64,000 nt of DNA, taken from Lacunisphaera limnophila. GTDB taxonomy: Bacteria; Verrucomicrobiota; Verrucomicrobiia; Opitutales; Opitutaceae. Numbering within the stretch: the stretch's first letter is position 1; every line of letters starts with the position of its first letter. The DNA is taken from the NCBI RefSeq assembly GCF_001746835.1, contig NZ_CP016094.1, positions 434,001 through 498,000 on the forward strand. The letters are read 5' to 3'. Below are positions 44,292-53,702 of this stretch, one piece after another. A model generated the notes under the pieces. It ran no database searches and was not told the origin of the DNA. It saw only the letters and a list, made by a program, of their open reading frames with translations. Made by a program: the position numbers and the translations under genes.

Positions 44292-45377
44292 ATGCCCCTC
44301 GCCACGAGCCTCCTGATCTTTCTCGGCACCTACACCCCCGCTGGCGGCGAAAGCCGCGGCATCTACTCGGTCCGCCTCGACCCCGTCAGCGGCCACCTCA
44401 GCGAGCCCGTGCTCGTGGCCGCGACCCCGAACCCGACCTTCCTCGCCTGGCATCCGGACGGCCGCACCCTCTACGCCCTGAGTGAAAGCGGCACCGTGGA
44501 CGGCAAGGCCGGCGGCGCCCTCGCCGCCTTCCGCTACGACGCCGCCACCGGCTCGCTCAGCCCGCTCAACACCGAGGCCACCGGCGGCATCGGGCTCGCC
44601 CACGTCGCGGTGGATGCCTCCGGCCGCACCGCCGCCGTCATCAGCTACAACGGCGGCTACACCGCCGCCTTCCCGCTCCTCGCCGACGGCCGGCTCGGCG
44701 CCCGCACCAGCCTCATTCCCCACACCGGCCCGCTCGGCCCCCACGCGCAGCGCCAGGACAAACCCCACCCGCACTCGATCACCTATTCCCCCGACAATCG
44801 GTTCGTCTACGTCTGCGATCTCGGCCTCGACCGCGTGTTCCATTACCGCCTCGATCCCGCCGCCGCCACGCTGACGCCGGCCGGGACCACGGCCACCGCG
44901 CCCGGCGCTGGCCCGCGGCACAGTAAGTTCTCCGCCGACGGCCGCTTCCTCTACGTGATCAACGAGCTCAACGGCACCATCGGGGTCTTCGCCGCTGAGC
45001 CCGCGAGCGGGGCCCTCACGCCCGTGCAAGCGATCGGCACCCTGCCCGCGGATTTCACCGGCACGAGCATCTGCGCCGAGATCCGTCTCAGCCCCGACGG
45101 GCGCTTCGTCTACGGGTCAAACCGCGGACACGACAGCCTCGTCGTCTTCGCCCGCGATGCGGCGGCCGGCACCCTCACCCTTGTCGAGATCGTGCCCACC
45201 GGCGGCAAGCATCCCCGCAATTTCAACCTGTCCCCCGATGGCCGCTGGCTGGTCTGCGGCAACCGCGACAGCAACAACGTCACGGTCTTCGCGGTCAATC
45301 CCGCCTCCGGCCGCCTGACCCGCACCGCCCAGACGCTGTCCGCCCCACAGGCCGTCTGCGTGCTCTTCGCCCCCTGA
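44292..45377 (+). CDS. Seven-bladed beta-propeller lactonase (6-phosphogluconolactonase family, YbhE-like)
   Basis: 361 residues made of repeated propeller strands: FLAWHPDGRTLYALSE, HVAVDASGRTAAVISYNGG, SITYSPDNRFVYVCDLGLDR, SKFSADGRFLYVINELNG, IRLSPDGRFVYGSNRGHDSL and FNLSPDGRWLVCGNRDSNNV. SNRGHDSL and PRNFNLSPDG are specific to the lactonase (Pgl/YbhE) family rather than to WD40 or NHL propellers. The family hydrolyses 6-phosphogluconolactone or other sugar lactones. No signal peptide is clear (MPLATSLLIFLGTYTPAGG is mostly the first strand). The gene is co-directional with the sulfatase and the following AsmA-like gene. Confidence 0.85.
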   Translation: MPLATSLLIFLGTYTPAGGESRGIYSVRLDPVSGHLSEPVLVAATPNPTFLAWHPDGRTLYALSESGTVDGKAGGALAAFRYDAATGSLSPLNTEATGGIGLAHVAVDASGRTAAVISYNGGYTAAFPLLADGRLGARTSLIPHTGPLGPHAQRQDKPHPHSITYSPDNRFVYVCDLGLDRVFHYRLDPAAATLTPAGTTATAPGAGPRHSKFSADGRFLYVINELNGTIGVFAAEPASGALTPVQAIGTLPADFTGTSICAEIRLSPDGRFVYGSNRGHDSLVVFARDAAAGTLTLVEIVPTGGKHPRNFNLSPDGRWLVCGNRDSNNVTVFAVNPASGRLTRTAQTLSAPQAVCVLFAP

Positions 45378-45430
45378 TTCATCGACGGTGGGCTTGCCCG
45401 GCGGCAACGAAGTGTCCTTGATGCTGCGCC

Positions 45431-48400
45431 GTGCCGTCCCCTTTGCCCGCTCCATCGCCGAAGCGCCGCATTCTCTGGTGGCTCCTGGCCGGCGGCGTGC
45501 TGGGGGCCCTGCTCGTCGTCACGCTCCTGTTGCTGCCCCCGGTGCAGACCTGGTTGCTGCGCCGGATCCTGGCCAACCAGCCTGAAACCAGCGTGGAATT
45601 CAGCCGCGTGGCCCTCGGTCCCGGCGGGGCCGAGGCGGCGGATGTGCGCCTGCGCCTCCCCAACCTGACGGTCGAGGCCCGCGCCCTGCGCCTCGCGATC
45701 TCGCCCTGGCAGCTGCTCTCCCGCCAGCGCCTCGCCATCGACGATCTCCAGGCGCGCCAGCTCACGATCCGCGCCTCCACCGGTCCCGCGGCCGCTTCCC
45801 CCGCCCCGTTCACGGGTCTGTTGGAAAGCCTGCAGGCGCCGCTCGCCTGGGCCTGCGGCAACGCCCAGGCCGACGGCACCCTCACCTTGGAGCAGGCCGG
45901 CGCCCCGCCGATTCGCGTGGCCTTCGCCCTCGAGGGCACCGACCTGGACATCACCCGCCCGGGCCGGGTGAAATTCAATTTCACCACCGCCGGCGATCTC
46001 GTCGCGGGATTCCAAGGGGAATGGACTTTCGCCGGCACCCTTGACTTCACGCCCGCGGCCGACGGCCGCATCGACCGGCTGGTCCTCGATGGCCGGCTGA
46101 CCCCCGGCACCAGCCCGGACTGGCTGCTGCCCGCCGCGACGGTGCAAGTCACCCTGGCCCGCACCCCGACCGGCGAATCCTTCGAGGCCACGATGCAGCC
46201 GATGGACGCGCCCGCCGCCGATTTCACCGCCCGGGCCGACTTCACTCGCGCGGACGGCCTCATCACGGGCACCTGGTCCGCCCACGGCGGTTCGGCCCTG
46301 GTCGCGCACGTGATGAAGCGCACGGATCTGCCGGTCATTGAGACGGCGAGCCAAGGTGGCTTCTCGCTCAACCCCGCCACCGGCGCGGCCACCGCCACCG
46401 CCGAGGGCGAATTCCACGGCGAACAATGGGAACGGTTCATGCCCGAACTCGCCCAAATCGGCCGGCTGCTCGGCCGCCACTCGGCCGGGCTCACGCGCCG
46501 CGACGGCCAGTGGATCCTCGACCGCCTCGACGCCACCGCCCGCAGCGAGGGCTCGGCGGCCGCCTTCCGTCTCGGCCTCACCCGCCCTGTGACCCTGCCC
46601 CCGGGCGGAGACGGCAACGGCTCGCCCTGGGGCCTCCTGGCCATCGAACAACTGCCGCTCGGCTGGACCGCCCCGGTGCTCGGCGTGGGCCGGATCAAGG
46701 ATGGTCTCGCCGCGGGCACCTGGACGGTCTCGTCGCCCGATGCCGGCACCCTGCGCTTCACGCCGGTCGGACCCTTGGCGTCGACCGCCTTCACGGTGGA
46801 AGACGCCACGCTCCCCGTATGGCCGCCGCTGACCCTGCAAGGCGAAGCCCACCTTGACCTGACCGCAACAACCGCGCGCCTGCGCATCGCGCCGGCCGCG
46901 CTCCTGACCGCCAAGGGCGATCGCGTGGAGGGTGAGATCGAATCGGTGGCCGATCTGGAGCGTTTCACTGCCACGCTGCAGGCGCACGGCACCGCCCGCC
47001 TGCCCACCTGGCTCGGCACCGCCCAGGCGCCGGTGCTCCACGGCCGGCTCACCGCCGACCTCCGCGAGTTCGATGCCACCGTGCAAAGCCTGCACGTCGC
47101 CGCCCGCGACGAAGACGGCACCGATGACACCTTCGTCCTCGAGACGCTCGCGCCGTTTGAGATCAACTACGAGCAGCCCGAGGCCATCCGGACCGCCGAG
47201 GGTGACCTGCTGCGTTTCTCCGCGCGGGGCCTGCGCCTCGACTGGGCCGCCTCGCTGCTGCCCGGACTCTCGCTCTCGGGGCGGCTCGCCGGCGGCGAAT
47301 CCACGCTGCGTCGCGAGGGTTCCGGGTTGGTCATCACCCCGGGCCGGCCCTGGGAGGTGCGTGACCTGGCCGTCATCCAGGGTGGCGTGCCGCTGCTGCG
47401 CGCCCCGGTGTTCACCCTCGAGCCCGCCGGCCGCGTGCAGGTCGGCGCCGACTGGTTGCCGGGCGATTTCATCGGCACGGTGAAGCTGGGCGGCCACCTC
47501 GACGAGATCTTCCGCCTGCGCGACCCCGCCGGGCCTTTTAGCGCCGACGGCGCCGCAACCCTCCTCCGCCGCGACGGAAAACTGGAACTGCGCTCGTTCA
47601 CCCTCGCCGCCCGGCGCGGCGACGGCTCGTCGCTGCTCGACCTCGAGACCCTGCGCCCCCTCGCCCTCGGGGCGACGGCGCAGGACAACGACATTGACCG
47701 CGCCGCCGACTCGCTGCGCCTGCGCACCGCCGCCGTGCCGCTCCCCTGGCTGCAGCCGCTGCTGCCCACCGGCACGATCCTCGAGGGCACGCTCGAACCG
47801 ACGGAGTTCGCGGCAAAGATCGACCTACCCAACCTGTTCCTGAATCCCGCGCGGCCCCTCACGTTCAATGTGACCCGGCTGGCCGACACCACCGGCGGTT
47901 ACCTGCGCAACGCCCGGATCGAGCTCTCACCCTCCGTCATCGTCATGGGCACGATCGCCTCGCTGGTGGTGGAGAACGGCCGGGTGCTGATCGATGGACA
48001 CGAGGCCGGCAACGCCGGCCTGGCCTTCATGTATTTCACGAACAACCTGCAAATCCCCGTCTCCGCGTCGCTGAATGTCCGCGCCGATCTGGCGCTGGTC
48101 CGGGGCCAGCCGCTCGCCGCAACCCTCCCGCTGCCGGCCGCGGGCACGGCGCAGCTCATCCTCGACCACGACCTGGTCGGCGGCAAGGACCCCACGGCGA
48201 CCTTCCTGCTCTTCGACGTGCCCGACCCGGCCGGCGGCGGCATGCTGCCGCGCTTCGGTTCCCGCGTGACGCTGCTCAAGTCCCAAGGCGAGCGCCACCG
48301 CGCCCGGTTTGACTTCCAGTACCAGACCGCGCCCGTCTGGAGCCAGTTCACCACCGAGTTCGACTACGGGATGACGCGGGGCAAGGCCGAGATCAACGCA

Positions 48401-49483
48401 ACCCTCACCGGCGACTTCTTCGACGCCGGCCGGTTCATGCAGCTGCTCGCGGCCTGCACCCCGGCCGAGGTGGCGCCGGTGGCCACCAGCCCGGTCGCGA
48501 CCGCCGCAGATGCGGCCGCCACCGTCGCTACGAACGCGCCCGCGGGTGCGTTCTGGCAGACGCTGCTCGGCCGGTTCGAGCTCAAGTTCGGCGCAGTGGC
48601 CTACGATGCGTACCGCGTCGAGGACCTCACCGGGGAATTCCGGATCACCGAGGACGCCCTGCAACTGAGCCAACTCGCCGGCCGAATGTTCGACGGCCGG
48701 TGGCAAGGCAACTTCCGCTTCGCCTACGACCCGGCGCAACCCGCGACTCCCTACGGTTTGACCGGTGGCTTCAGCATCCAGGATTTCTCCGCCGAGCGCA
48801 TCGTGCAGACCGCCACGCCCACCGACTTCGGCTCCTTCTCCGGCCGCCTGCACTTTGACGCCACGATCGAGGCCCGGGGTGCTAACCCGCGGCAGCTGCT
48901 GGACGGGAGCACATCGGCCTTCTCCTTCCGCGGCGAGGGCGGCCGGCTACAGCTCAAGGTGCCGCAGGCCAATCTCGCCTCCGCCGCACTGCTGGTGGGC
49001 GGCGCCATCACGTTTTCCCCCGAACTGCGCGCGATCGGCCGTCTCGTGAAGCAGTTCTCCGACCTGCCCGTCGACCAGCTCTCCGCCCGGGGCCGGCGCG
49101 AGGCGGGCGGCGCGATCCTGCTCGATGACCTCCGCATCCACACCCCGCAGCTGCGGCTCTCGGCCCGGGGCACCGTCGCGGCCAACCCGGACCTCGACCT
49201 GGCCGCCCTGCCCTTCGAGCTGCCAGTGACGCTCGCCGTCCGCGACGAGATGGCCGTGCTGCTGAAGGGCATGAAGCTGATCGGCCCGAAACCCGACGCC
49301 GACGGTTTTTTCACCATGACGCGGCAGCCGGTCCTGCGCGGCACGCTGGGCGCCCCCGACACGACCGCGCTTTATGATCTCCTCGCCCAAGCGGCGTCGG
49401 GCTCCTCCGGCACCTTCGGTTTCCTGATGAGGAAAGTGCAGCAGGAAGCGGCCAAGGCGCAGGCGGATGGGAAAAAGCCGTAG
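45431..49483 (+). CDS. Giant AsmA/YdbH-like envelope protein
   Basis: 1350 residues: a short cytoplasmic start rich in Pro/Arg, one membrane anchor (about 14-36, ILWWLLAGGVLGALLVVTLL), then a very long beta-rich periplasmic region. The segment ARIELSPSVIVMGTIASLVV..ENGRVLIDG (about 820-860) resembles the YdbH/dicarboxylate-transport region. The end (about 1130-1320: FDATIEARGANPRQLLDGST, LDDLRIHTPQLRLSARGTV) is AsmA_2-like. AsmA/TamB/YdbH proteins span the periplasm as hydrophobic grooves that carry phospholipids to the outer membrane. The start is a GTG at 45431, 53 nt after the lactonase stop. It ends before a REP-like element. Confidence 0.78.
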   Translation: MPSPLPAPSPKRRILWWLLAGGVLGALLVVTLLLLPPVQTWLLRRILANQPETSVEFSRVALGPGGAEAADVRLRLPNLTVEARALRLAISPWQLLSRQRLAIDDLQARQLTIRASTGPAAASPAPFTGLLESLQAPLAWACGNAQADGTLTLEQAGAPPIRVAFALEGTDLDITRPGRVKFNFTTAGDLVAGFQGEWTFAGTLDFTPAADGRIDRLVLDGRLTPGTSPDWLLPAATVQVTLARTPTGESFEATMQPMDAPAADFTARADFTRADGLITGTWSAHGGSALVAHVMKRTDLPVIETASQGGFSLNPATGAATATAEGEFHGEQWERFMPELAQIGRLLGRHSAGLTRRDGQWILDRLDATARSEGSAAAFRLGLTRPVTLPPGGDGNGSPWGLLAIEQLPLGWTAPVLGVGRIKDGLAAGTWTVSSPDAGTLRFTPVGPLASTAFTVEDATLPVWPPLTLQGEAHLDLTATTARLRIAPAALLTAKGDRVEGEIESVADLERFTATLQAHGTARLPTWLGTAQAPVLHGRLTADLREFDATVQSLHVAARDEDGTDDTFVLETLAPFEINYEQPEAIRTAEGDLLRFSARGLRLDWAASLLPGLSLSGRLAGGESTLRREGSGLVITPGRPWEVRDLAVIQGGVPLLRAPVFTLEPAGRVQVGADWLPGDFIGTVKLGGHLDEIFRLRDPAGPFSADGAATLLRRDGKLELRSFTLAARRGDGSSLLDLETLRPLALGATAQDNDIDRAADSLRLRTAAVPLPWLQPLLPTGTILEGTLEPTEFAAKIDLPNLFLNPARPLTFNVTRLADTTGGYLRNARIELSPSVIVMGTIASLVVENGRVLIDGHEAGNAGLAFMYFTNNLQIPVSASLNVRADLALVRGQPLAATLPLPAAGTAQLILDHDLVGGKDPTATFLLFDVPDPAGGGMLPRFGSRVTLLKSQGERHRARFDFQYQTAPVWSQFTTEFDYGMTRGKAEINATLTGDFFDAGRFMQLLAACTPAEVAPVATSPVATAADAAATVATNAPAGAFWQTLLGRFELKFGAVAYDAYRVEDLTGEFRITEDALQLSQLAGRMFDGRWQGNFRFAYDPAQPATPYGLTGGFSIQDFSAERIVQTATPTDFGSFSGRLHFDATIEARGANPRQLLDGSTSAFSFRGEGGRLQLKVPQANLASAALLVGGAITFSPELRAIGRLVKQFSDLPVDQLSARGRREAGGAILLDDLRIHTPQLRLSARGTVAANPDLDLAALPFELPVTLAVRDEMAVLLKGMKLIGPKPDADGFFTMTRQPVLRGTLGAPDTTALYDLLAQAASGSSGTFGFLMRKVQQEAAKAQADGKKP

Positions 49484-49503
49484 ATATCACGGTACTCTCC
49501 TAA

Positions 49504-49613
49504 CTGTAGGGCGGGGTCTCCGACGGAGGTTTGGCAGAGAGGGCGAAGCAACGCCGCTTTTAAGCCGGCATACTGTCCGAATGAAGGCGGGATTCGGCGA
49601 TCCCGCCCTACAT
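49504..49613. repeat. TGTAGGGCGG paired inverted repeat with extended interior
   Basis: CTGTAGGGCGGGGTCTCCGA opens and GGCGATCCCGCCCTACATC closes. The interior is longer than in other copies (GAGGTTTGGCAGAGAGGGCG and CCGCTTTTAAGCCGGCATAC). Its last base touches the stop codon of the lnt remnant. Confidence 0.8.
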
Positions 49614-49758
49614 CAGAACACCTTCTCGCCGCCCGGCCGCGGCGGTCGCAGGGTTTGGGCCACGTAATATACGGCCACGGGGAACGCGGCGCACAGCAGC
49701 ACGAACCAGTCGCCATGCTGCGTGTAGAAACGCTGCTGCCCGCGCCAGCACCAAACTC
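49613..49758 (-). pseudogene. lnt': Second, divergent copy of the lnt 3' end (remnant)
   Basis: On the minus strand this reads WRGQQRFYTQHGDWFVLLCA and continues to RPPRPGGEKVF and a TGA stop (49615-49613). It matches the last 46 codons of the intact lnt (51262 on) with five substitutions and loss of two prolines; 49 consecutive bases (roughly 49685-49733) are identical. An in-frame stop just upstream and the lack of the catalytic domains show that it is only a fragment. With the intact lnt end it brackets the GGDEF gene as direct repeats. It may be the displaced original end of lnt or a donor-derived end. Confidence 0.85.
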
Positions 49759-49826
49759 AACCACGAAGCCGGCGCCGTGGACGGCGAACCAGCTGGCGCC
49801 AATCCGGGGCGGCTCCTTGCGCCGGA

Positions 49827-51206
49827 TCAAGCCGCCCCGCCAGACTGGGCGTAGACCCGGTTGCGGCCCTGCGCCTTGGCCTGGTAGAGCGCCAGGTCGG
49901 CCTGTTTGAACAGCAGCTCAAGGGTTTGCCCGTGATGGTATTCACTGACGCCGAAACTGGCGGTCACCCGATTTGGGTAACGGTCGATACGAAATTGAGC
50001 ATTGTCGAGCAACTGGCGGAGCCGCTCAGCCTGCTCGACCGCTTCGGCTTCACCGGTATTCGGCAACAGCACCAGGAACTCCTCGCCGCCCCAACGCGCC
50101 ACCACGTCCTGCTCCCGCACCGCTGCCTGCAATGCGCGCGCCACCGCTTTCAGCACATCGTCACCAATGTCGTGGCCAAACTGATCGTTGATGCGTTTGA
50201 AGTGATCGATATCGACCAACACCAGCGCACAGGCACCTCCGGCCTGACCGATTCGCTCCAGATCATTCTGAACGAGCTGGGCCATTGCCCGCCGGTTGAT
50301 GAGCTGGGTCAGGAAATCGGTGCGGGCGTTGTGCTCGAGTAATTGCGCCATGCGTTCGCGTTCGGCAATTTCGCCCTGCAATCGCTGATTGCTGGTCTGC
50401 AGCTCCGCCGTGCGCCGCGCTACCCTTTGCTCCAGCTCGCTATGGTGACGCTGGATCCGGCCCAGCATGTCGTCAAAGGTGGCGGTCAGCTGCGACAGCT
50501 CGTCACCGCTTCCGATCGGACTGAGCTCGTCGCCCTGCGCCATGGCGACGCAACGCCGATGCAGCGCGTAGATACGCTTCAAAAAGTTGCGCGACAACAT
50601 CTGCGCAAAGAGCAGCGCCAGCAGGATCGACAATGCGAGCGAAAGAATGCCGGTGCGGCGCAGCTCATACAGCTTGTTTTCGACTTCATCGGCGCGCATA
50701 TCGATGCCAATGGCATAGCGGCCGTTGCTGTCGGCGATCGGTCCGTAACCGGACATGAAGGTGCCCCATTTGTCATGAATCAGTTCGCGATCACAGCTCG
50801 AGGTCGTGAAGCCGTTCCGCAATGCCGGGGCGCTGACCTGGTAGATTTCGCCCGGCTGGGCCGGATCGTCCGGGTCTGAGTCGAGCACGAACTGAACTTT
50901 GTCGCCGGTGCGACGCAGCACGTAAATGTAGGCAATATCAGGGTTCGAGCCAACCAGTTCACGCAGCCGTGTAATCCCCTCACGGTAGGCGGGGTTGTCC
51001 TTGTCGGCGACCGTCAACAGCTGATCAAGCTCCGTTGGACTGAACGTGCGTGAGAGCAATCCGGTGCTGTACTGCAACCGCGCCTGCAGGCTGCCGAGCA
51101 AGGTGTCGATCGCGCTTTGGTAGAAGTAACTGCCGATGCTGCCAGACACCAGCACGACGGCAAGAAAGTGACTGAAGAACAGTTTTTGTCGGGTCGAGAA
51201 TGTCAT
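49827..51206 (-). CDS. Membrane-bound GGDEF diguanylate cyclase, probably horizontally acquired
   Basis: 459 residues: helix 1 (about 9-29), a periplasmic sensor (about 30-185), helix 2 (about 187-206), a HAMP-like segment (KRIYALHRRCVAMAQGDELS), a coiled coil (ELEQRVARRTAELQTSNQRL) and a GGDEF domain (about 295-455) with the active motif GGEEF (373-377). Five residues upstream is REQD, an intact RxxD inhibitory site, so it should make c-di-GMP with product inhibition. Base use is visibly unlike its neighbours: the 60 bases from 50641 are 55% G+C, those from 52441 in lnt are 67%. Its style resembles proteobacterial cyclases. It is flanked by duplicated lnt 3' ends. No EAL or PilZ gene is in the window. 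Confidence 0.92.
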   Translation of the reverse strand: MTFSTRQKLFFSHFLAVVLVSGSIGSYFYQSAIDTLLGSLQARLQYSTGLLSRTFSPTELDQLLTVADKDNPAYREGITRLRELVGSNPDIAYIYVLRRTGDKVQFVLDSDPDDPAQPGEIYQVSAPALRNGFTTSSCDRELIHDKWGTFMSGYGPIADSNGRYAIGIDMRADEVENKLYELRRTGILSLALSILLALLFAQMLSRNFLKRIYALHRRCVAMAQGDELSPIGSGDELSQLTATFDDMLGRIQRHHSELEQRVARRTAELQTSNQRLQGEIAERERMAQLLEHNARTDFLTQLINRRAMAQLVQNDLERIGQAGGACALVLVDIDHFKRINDQFGHDIGDDVLKAVARALQAAVREQDVVARWGGEEFLVLLPNTGEAEAVEQAERLRQLLDNAQFRIDRYPNRVTASFGVSEYHHGQTLELLFKQADLALYQAKAQGRNRVYAQSGGAA

Positions 51207-51261
51207 GCGCGGGTCTTTGTCGCAGCGCAGGAACGCCGCCGCAAGCCCGTAGGCCCCGGGC

Positions 51262-52920
51262 CTAAAACACTTTCTCGCCGCCCGGCCGCGGCGGCGGCGG
51301 CCGCAGCGTCAGAGCCACGTAATACGCGCCCACGGTAAACGCGGCGCACAGCAGCACGAACCAGTCGCCATGCTGCGTGTAGAAACTCTGCTGCCCGCGC
51401 CACGCGAGGTCGCGGTTGACGGTCACGGTCTGGCCGCCGCGGAAATAAACGCTGTCCGCCGCGCTGCGCAGCGTGGCCCGGATGGTGCCGTACTCGTCGA
51501 TCCAGCCGCTCCAGCCGCCGTTGCCGACGCGGATGACCGGCCGGCGGTTCTCCACCGCCCGCAGCACCGAATGGGCCGCGTGCTGGTAGGCCGCGCCGCC
51601 CTCGCCGAACCAGGCGTTGTTCGTCAGCACAGCCAGCACCTCGGCGCCCGCCTGCACGCTCTCCCGCGCCAGGTTGGGGAAAATGTCCTCATAACAGATC
51701 AGCACGCCCACCGGCACCCGGCCGGTGGTGCCGGGCAGGGACAGCGGCGCGGCGGAAAGACCCGGCGTGAAATCACCGCCAATGGGGGCCACTTTCTCCA
51801 GCCAGCCGAGCACCGGGCGCAGCGGGATGTATTCCCCGAAGGGCACGAGCTTCCGCTTGGTGTAGTGTTTGGCGGATAACCCGCCGACCGGATCCACGAC
51901 AAAGGCGCCGTTGTGCCAGCTGTCCGGGTCCTCGCCCGGCATGGCCGCGGCCACCGAGCCGAACAACAGCGGCTTGCCGGTCTTGCGCGTCACCTGCTGC
52001 AACCAGTCCTGCACGTTCGCATCCTGATACAGTGCCCACGGCGTGACCGCCTCGGGCCAGAGGATGAAGTCGGGCGCCCCGCGGTCGTTGGCGGCCACCG
52101 TTACCTCGTCCAGCGTCGCCAGCACGCTGCTCGCGAAAGCCTCGTCCCACTTCTGGGTCTGCGGGATGTAGGGCTGCACCAGCGCCACCTTGGCGAGCTT
52201 GACCCGCTGGCCGCCCATCAGGCCAGTGAGGAACGGAAACGAACCGCCGATGAGCAGGAGCAGCGCGACCATGAACTCCGGGCTGCGCTTCCGCAGGCCA
52301 GTCATGCCCTCGAAGAAAATCCGGTGGGCGTAGGCCGCCACGCCGAGGCCGAAAAACACCAGCAGGAAGGACACGCCCCAGGCGCCCGTGATCGAGGCAC
52401 TCTGCAGCACGAGCGGACGCTGCCACTGGCTCGCGGCGAGCGGCAGCCATGGAAACCCGCCGAAGAGCACGCTGCGCAGCCACTCCAGCATGACCCACAG
52501 GCCCGCCAGACCCAGCAGCACGATCACCCGCACGACCACCGGATGCCCGGCCAGCCGCGGCACCGCCCACCACGCGGCCAGGAACCAGACCCCGACCAGC
52601 AGCCCGACAAAGGGCCCGAGCATGAAGAGGCCGGCCCACGTCACATGGTGGAGCCAACCGAGCAACACGGTCCAAGCCACCACCTGGGAACCCAGGGTGG
52701 CCCAGGCAAAGTGGCGGAACGACGGCCGGCGGTAGGCCCACAGCACCGCGGGCACGACCAGCGCATAGGCGGCCTCGCCGGCGTTGACGGGGGGAAACGC
52801 GACGACCGTGAACAACAGCGTGGACGCAAACACGGCTAGGCCCCACGCGAGTTGCGGGTACCGTTCCCACAGGGTCGGGCGCGGCGCGTACGGGTCGGAC
52901 AGGTCGATCGGGGCGGTCAT
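51262..52920 (-). CDS. lnt: Apolipoprotein N-acyltransferase
   Basis: 552 residues: about six to eight N-terminal membrane helices (1-240) followed by a nitrilase-fold catalytic domain (about 255-510) and a final helix. The catalytic triad is visible as Glu290 in LWPEAVTPW, Lys357 in KRKLVPFGEYIP and Cys409 in VLICYEDIFP. Lnt adds the third acyl chain to outer-membrane lipoproteins, at the periplasmic face of the inner membrane. The ATG at 52920 lies 2 nt after the HAD gene stop; a GTG at 52926 would overlap it by 4 nt, so the genes are translationally coupled. The last 46 codons are duplicated downstream at 49613-49758, on the other side of the GGDEF gene. Confidence 0.95.
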   Translation of the reverse strand: MTAPIDLSDPYAPRPTLWERYPQLAWGLAVFASTLLFTVVAFPPVNAGEAAYALVVPAVLWAYRRPSFRHFAWATLGSQVVAWTVLLGWLHHVTWAGLFMLGPFVGLLVGVWFLAAWWAVPRLAGHPVVVRVIVLLGLAGLWVMLEWLRSVLFGGFPWLPLAASQWQRPLVLQSASITGAWGVSFLLVFFGLGVAAYAHRIFFEGMTGLRKRSPEFMVALLLLIGGSFPFLTGLMGGQRVKLAKVALVQPYIPQTQKWDEAFASSVLATLDEVTVAANDRGAPDFILWPEAVTPWALYQDANVQDWLQQVTRKTGKPLLFGSVAAAMPGEDPDSWHNGAFVVDPVGGLSAKHYTKRKLVPFGEYIPLRPVLGWLEKVAPIGGDFTPGLSAAPLSLPGTTGRVPVGVLICYEDIFPNLARESVQAGAEVLAVLTNNAWFGEGGAAYQHAAHSVLRAVENRRPVIRVGNGGWSGWIDEYGTIRATLRSAADSVYFRGGQTVTVNRDLAWRGQQSFYTQHGDWFVLLCAAFTVGAYYVALTLRPPPPRPGGEKVF

Positions 52921-52922
52921 GG

Positions 52923-53615
52923 TCACAATTGCGGCAACACGGCCGGCAAGTCGGCGAGACTCGTGATCTGGCGGAAACGCGGCAGCGCCGCGGGGTCGAT
53001 CTCCACGTGCTCGTGCTGCCAGGTGACGTGATAGGGCACGTGCACGCCGGCGCCGCCGAGCTGGAGCACGGGCAGGATGTCGGACTTGAGTGAGTTGCCT
53101 ACCATCGCGAACTCGTCCAGCGCCACGCCGTGGCGGCGCAGCACGCGCTCGTAGGCGGGGCCGTCCTTTTCGCTCAGGATCTCGATCGCGTGGAAATGGG
53201 CGGCCAGGCCCGAGGCGGCTACCTTGCGTTCCTGGTGGTGCAGGTCGCCCTTGGTGATCAGCAGCAGGCGATAGTCCCGCGCCAGCGCGGGCACCACTGC
53301 GGCGACGCCCGCCAGCAACTCGACCGGATGCGCGAGCATCTCCCGTCCCGTGGCCAGGATCTCCTCGATCTCGCCGGCCGTGACCTGGCCGCGCGTCAGG
53401 GTGATGGCCGTCTCGACGCAGCTGAGGGTGTAGCCCTTCACGCCGTAGCCATAAAGGCCGAGGTTCTTCATCTCGGTGGCGAAGAGCACGCGGTCCACCT
53501 CGGCCCGCGGGTGGTATTTCGCCAGCAGGGCCCGGTAGCGCTCATGGGCCTGCTCGAAGATATCCTCGTTGCGCCAGAGGGTGTCGTCGGCGTCGAAACC
53601 GATGATGCGGATCAT
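52923..53615 (-). CDS. HAD-superfamily hydrolase
   Basis: 230 residues with HAD motif I IGFDADDTLWRNEDIF (DADDT with nucleophile Asp8), motif II LLITKGDLHHQE, motif III Lys in ILSEKDG and motif IV FAMVGNSLKSDILPVL. The helical cap between motifs I and II indicates subclass I. It is probably a phosphatase of small phosphometabolites; the DADDTLW variant is common in proteins of this unassigned group. The gene is immediately upstream of lnt on the same strand and overlaps or abuts it. That pairing may simply reflect operon packing; no link to lipoprotein acylation is evident. It is preceded by the secA 3' region, 87 nt away. Confidence 0.88.
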   Translation of the reverse strand: MIRIIGFDADDTLWRNEDIFEQAHERYRALLAKYHPRAEVDRVLFATEMKNLGLYGYGVKGYTLSCVETAITLTRGQVTAGEIEEILATGREMLAHPVELLAGVAAVVPALARDYRLLLITKGDLHHQERKVAASGLAAHFHAIEILSEKDGPAYERVLRRHGVALDEFAMVGNSLKSDILPVLQLGGAGVHVPYHVTWQHEHVEIDPAALPRFRQITSLADLPAVLPQL

Positions 53616-53702
53616 GGGCGGGATGGTTTGGACTGGGTTTTGTAGCGACGTACCTGGCGGACGCCCGCGGGCGCCGACGAGCGACGCCCCGACACCATGA
53701 CG

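Noticed and set aside
45110-47497. A 795-codon open frame on the minus strand
   Set aside because: It is a shadow of the lactonase and AsmA-like genes: Gly/Arg/Glu-biased, with no start context.
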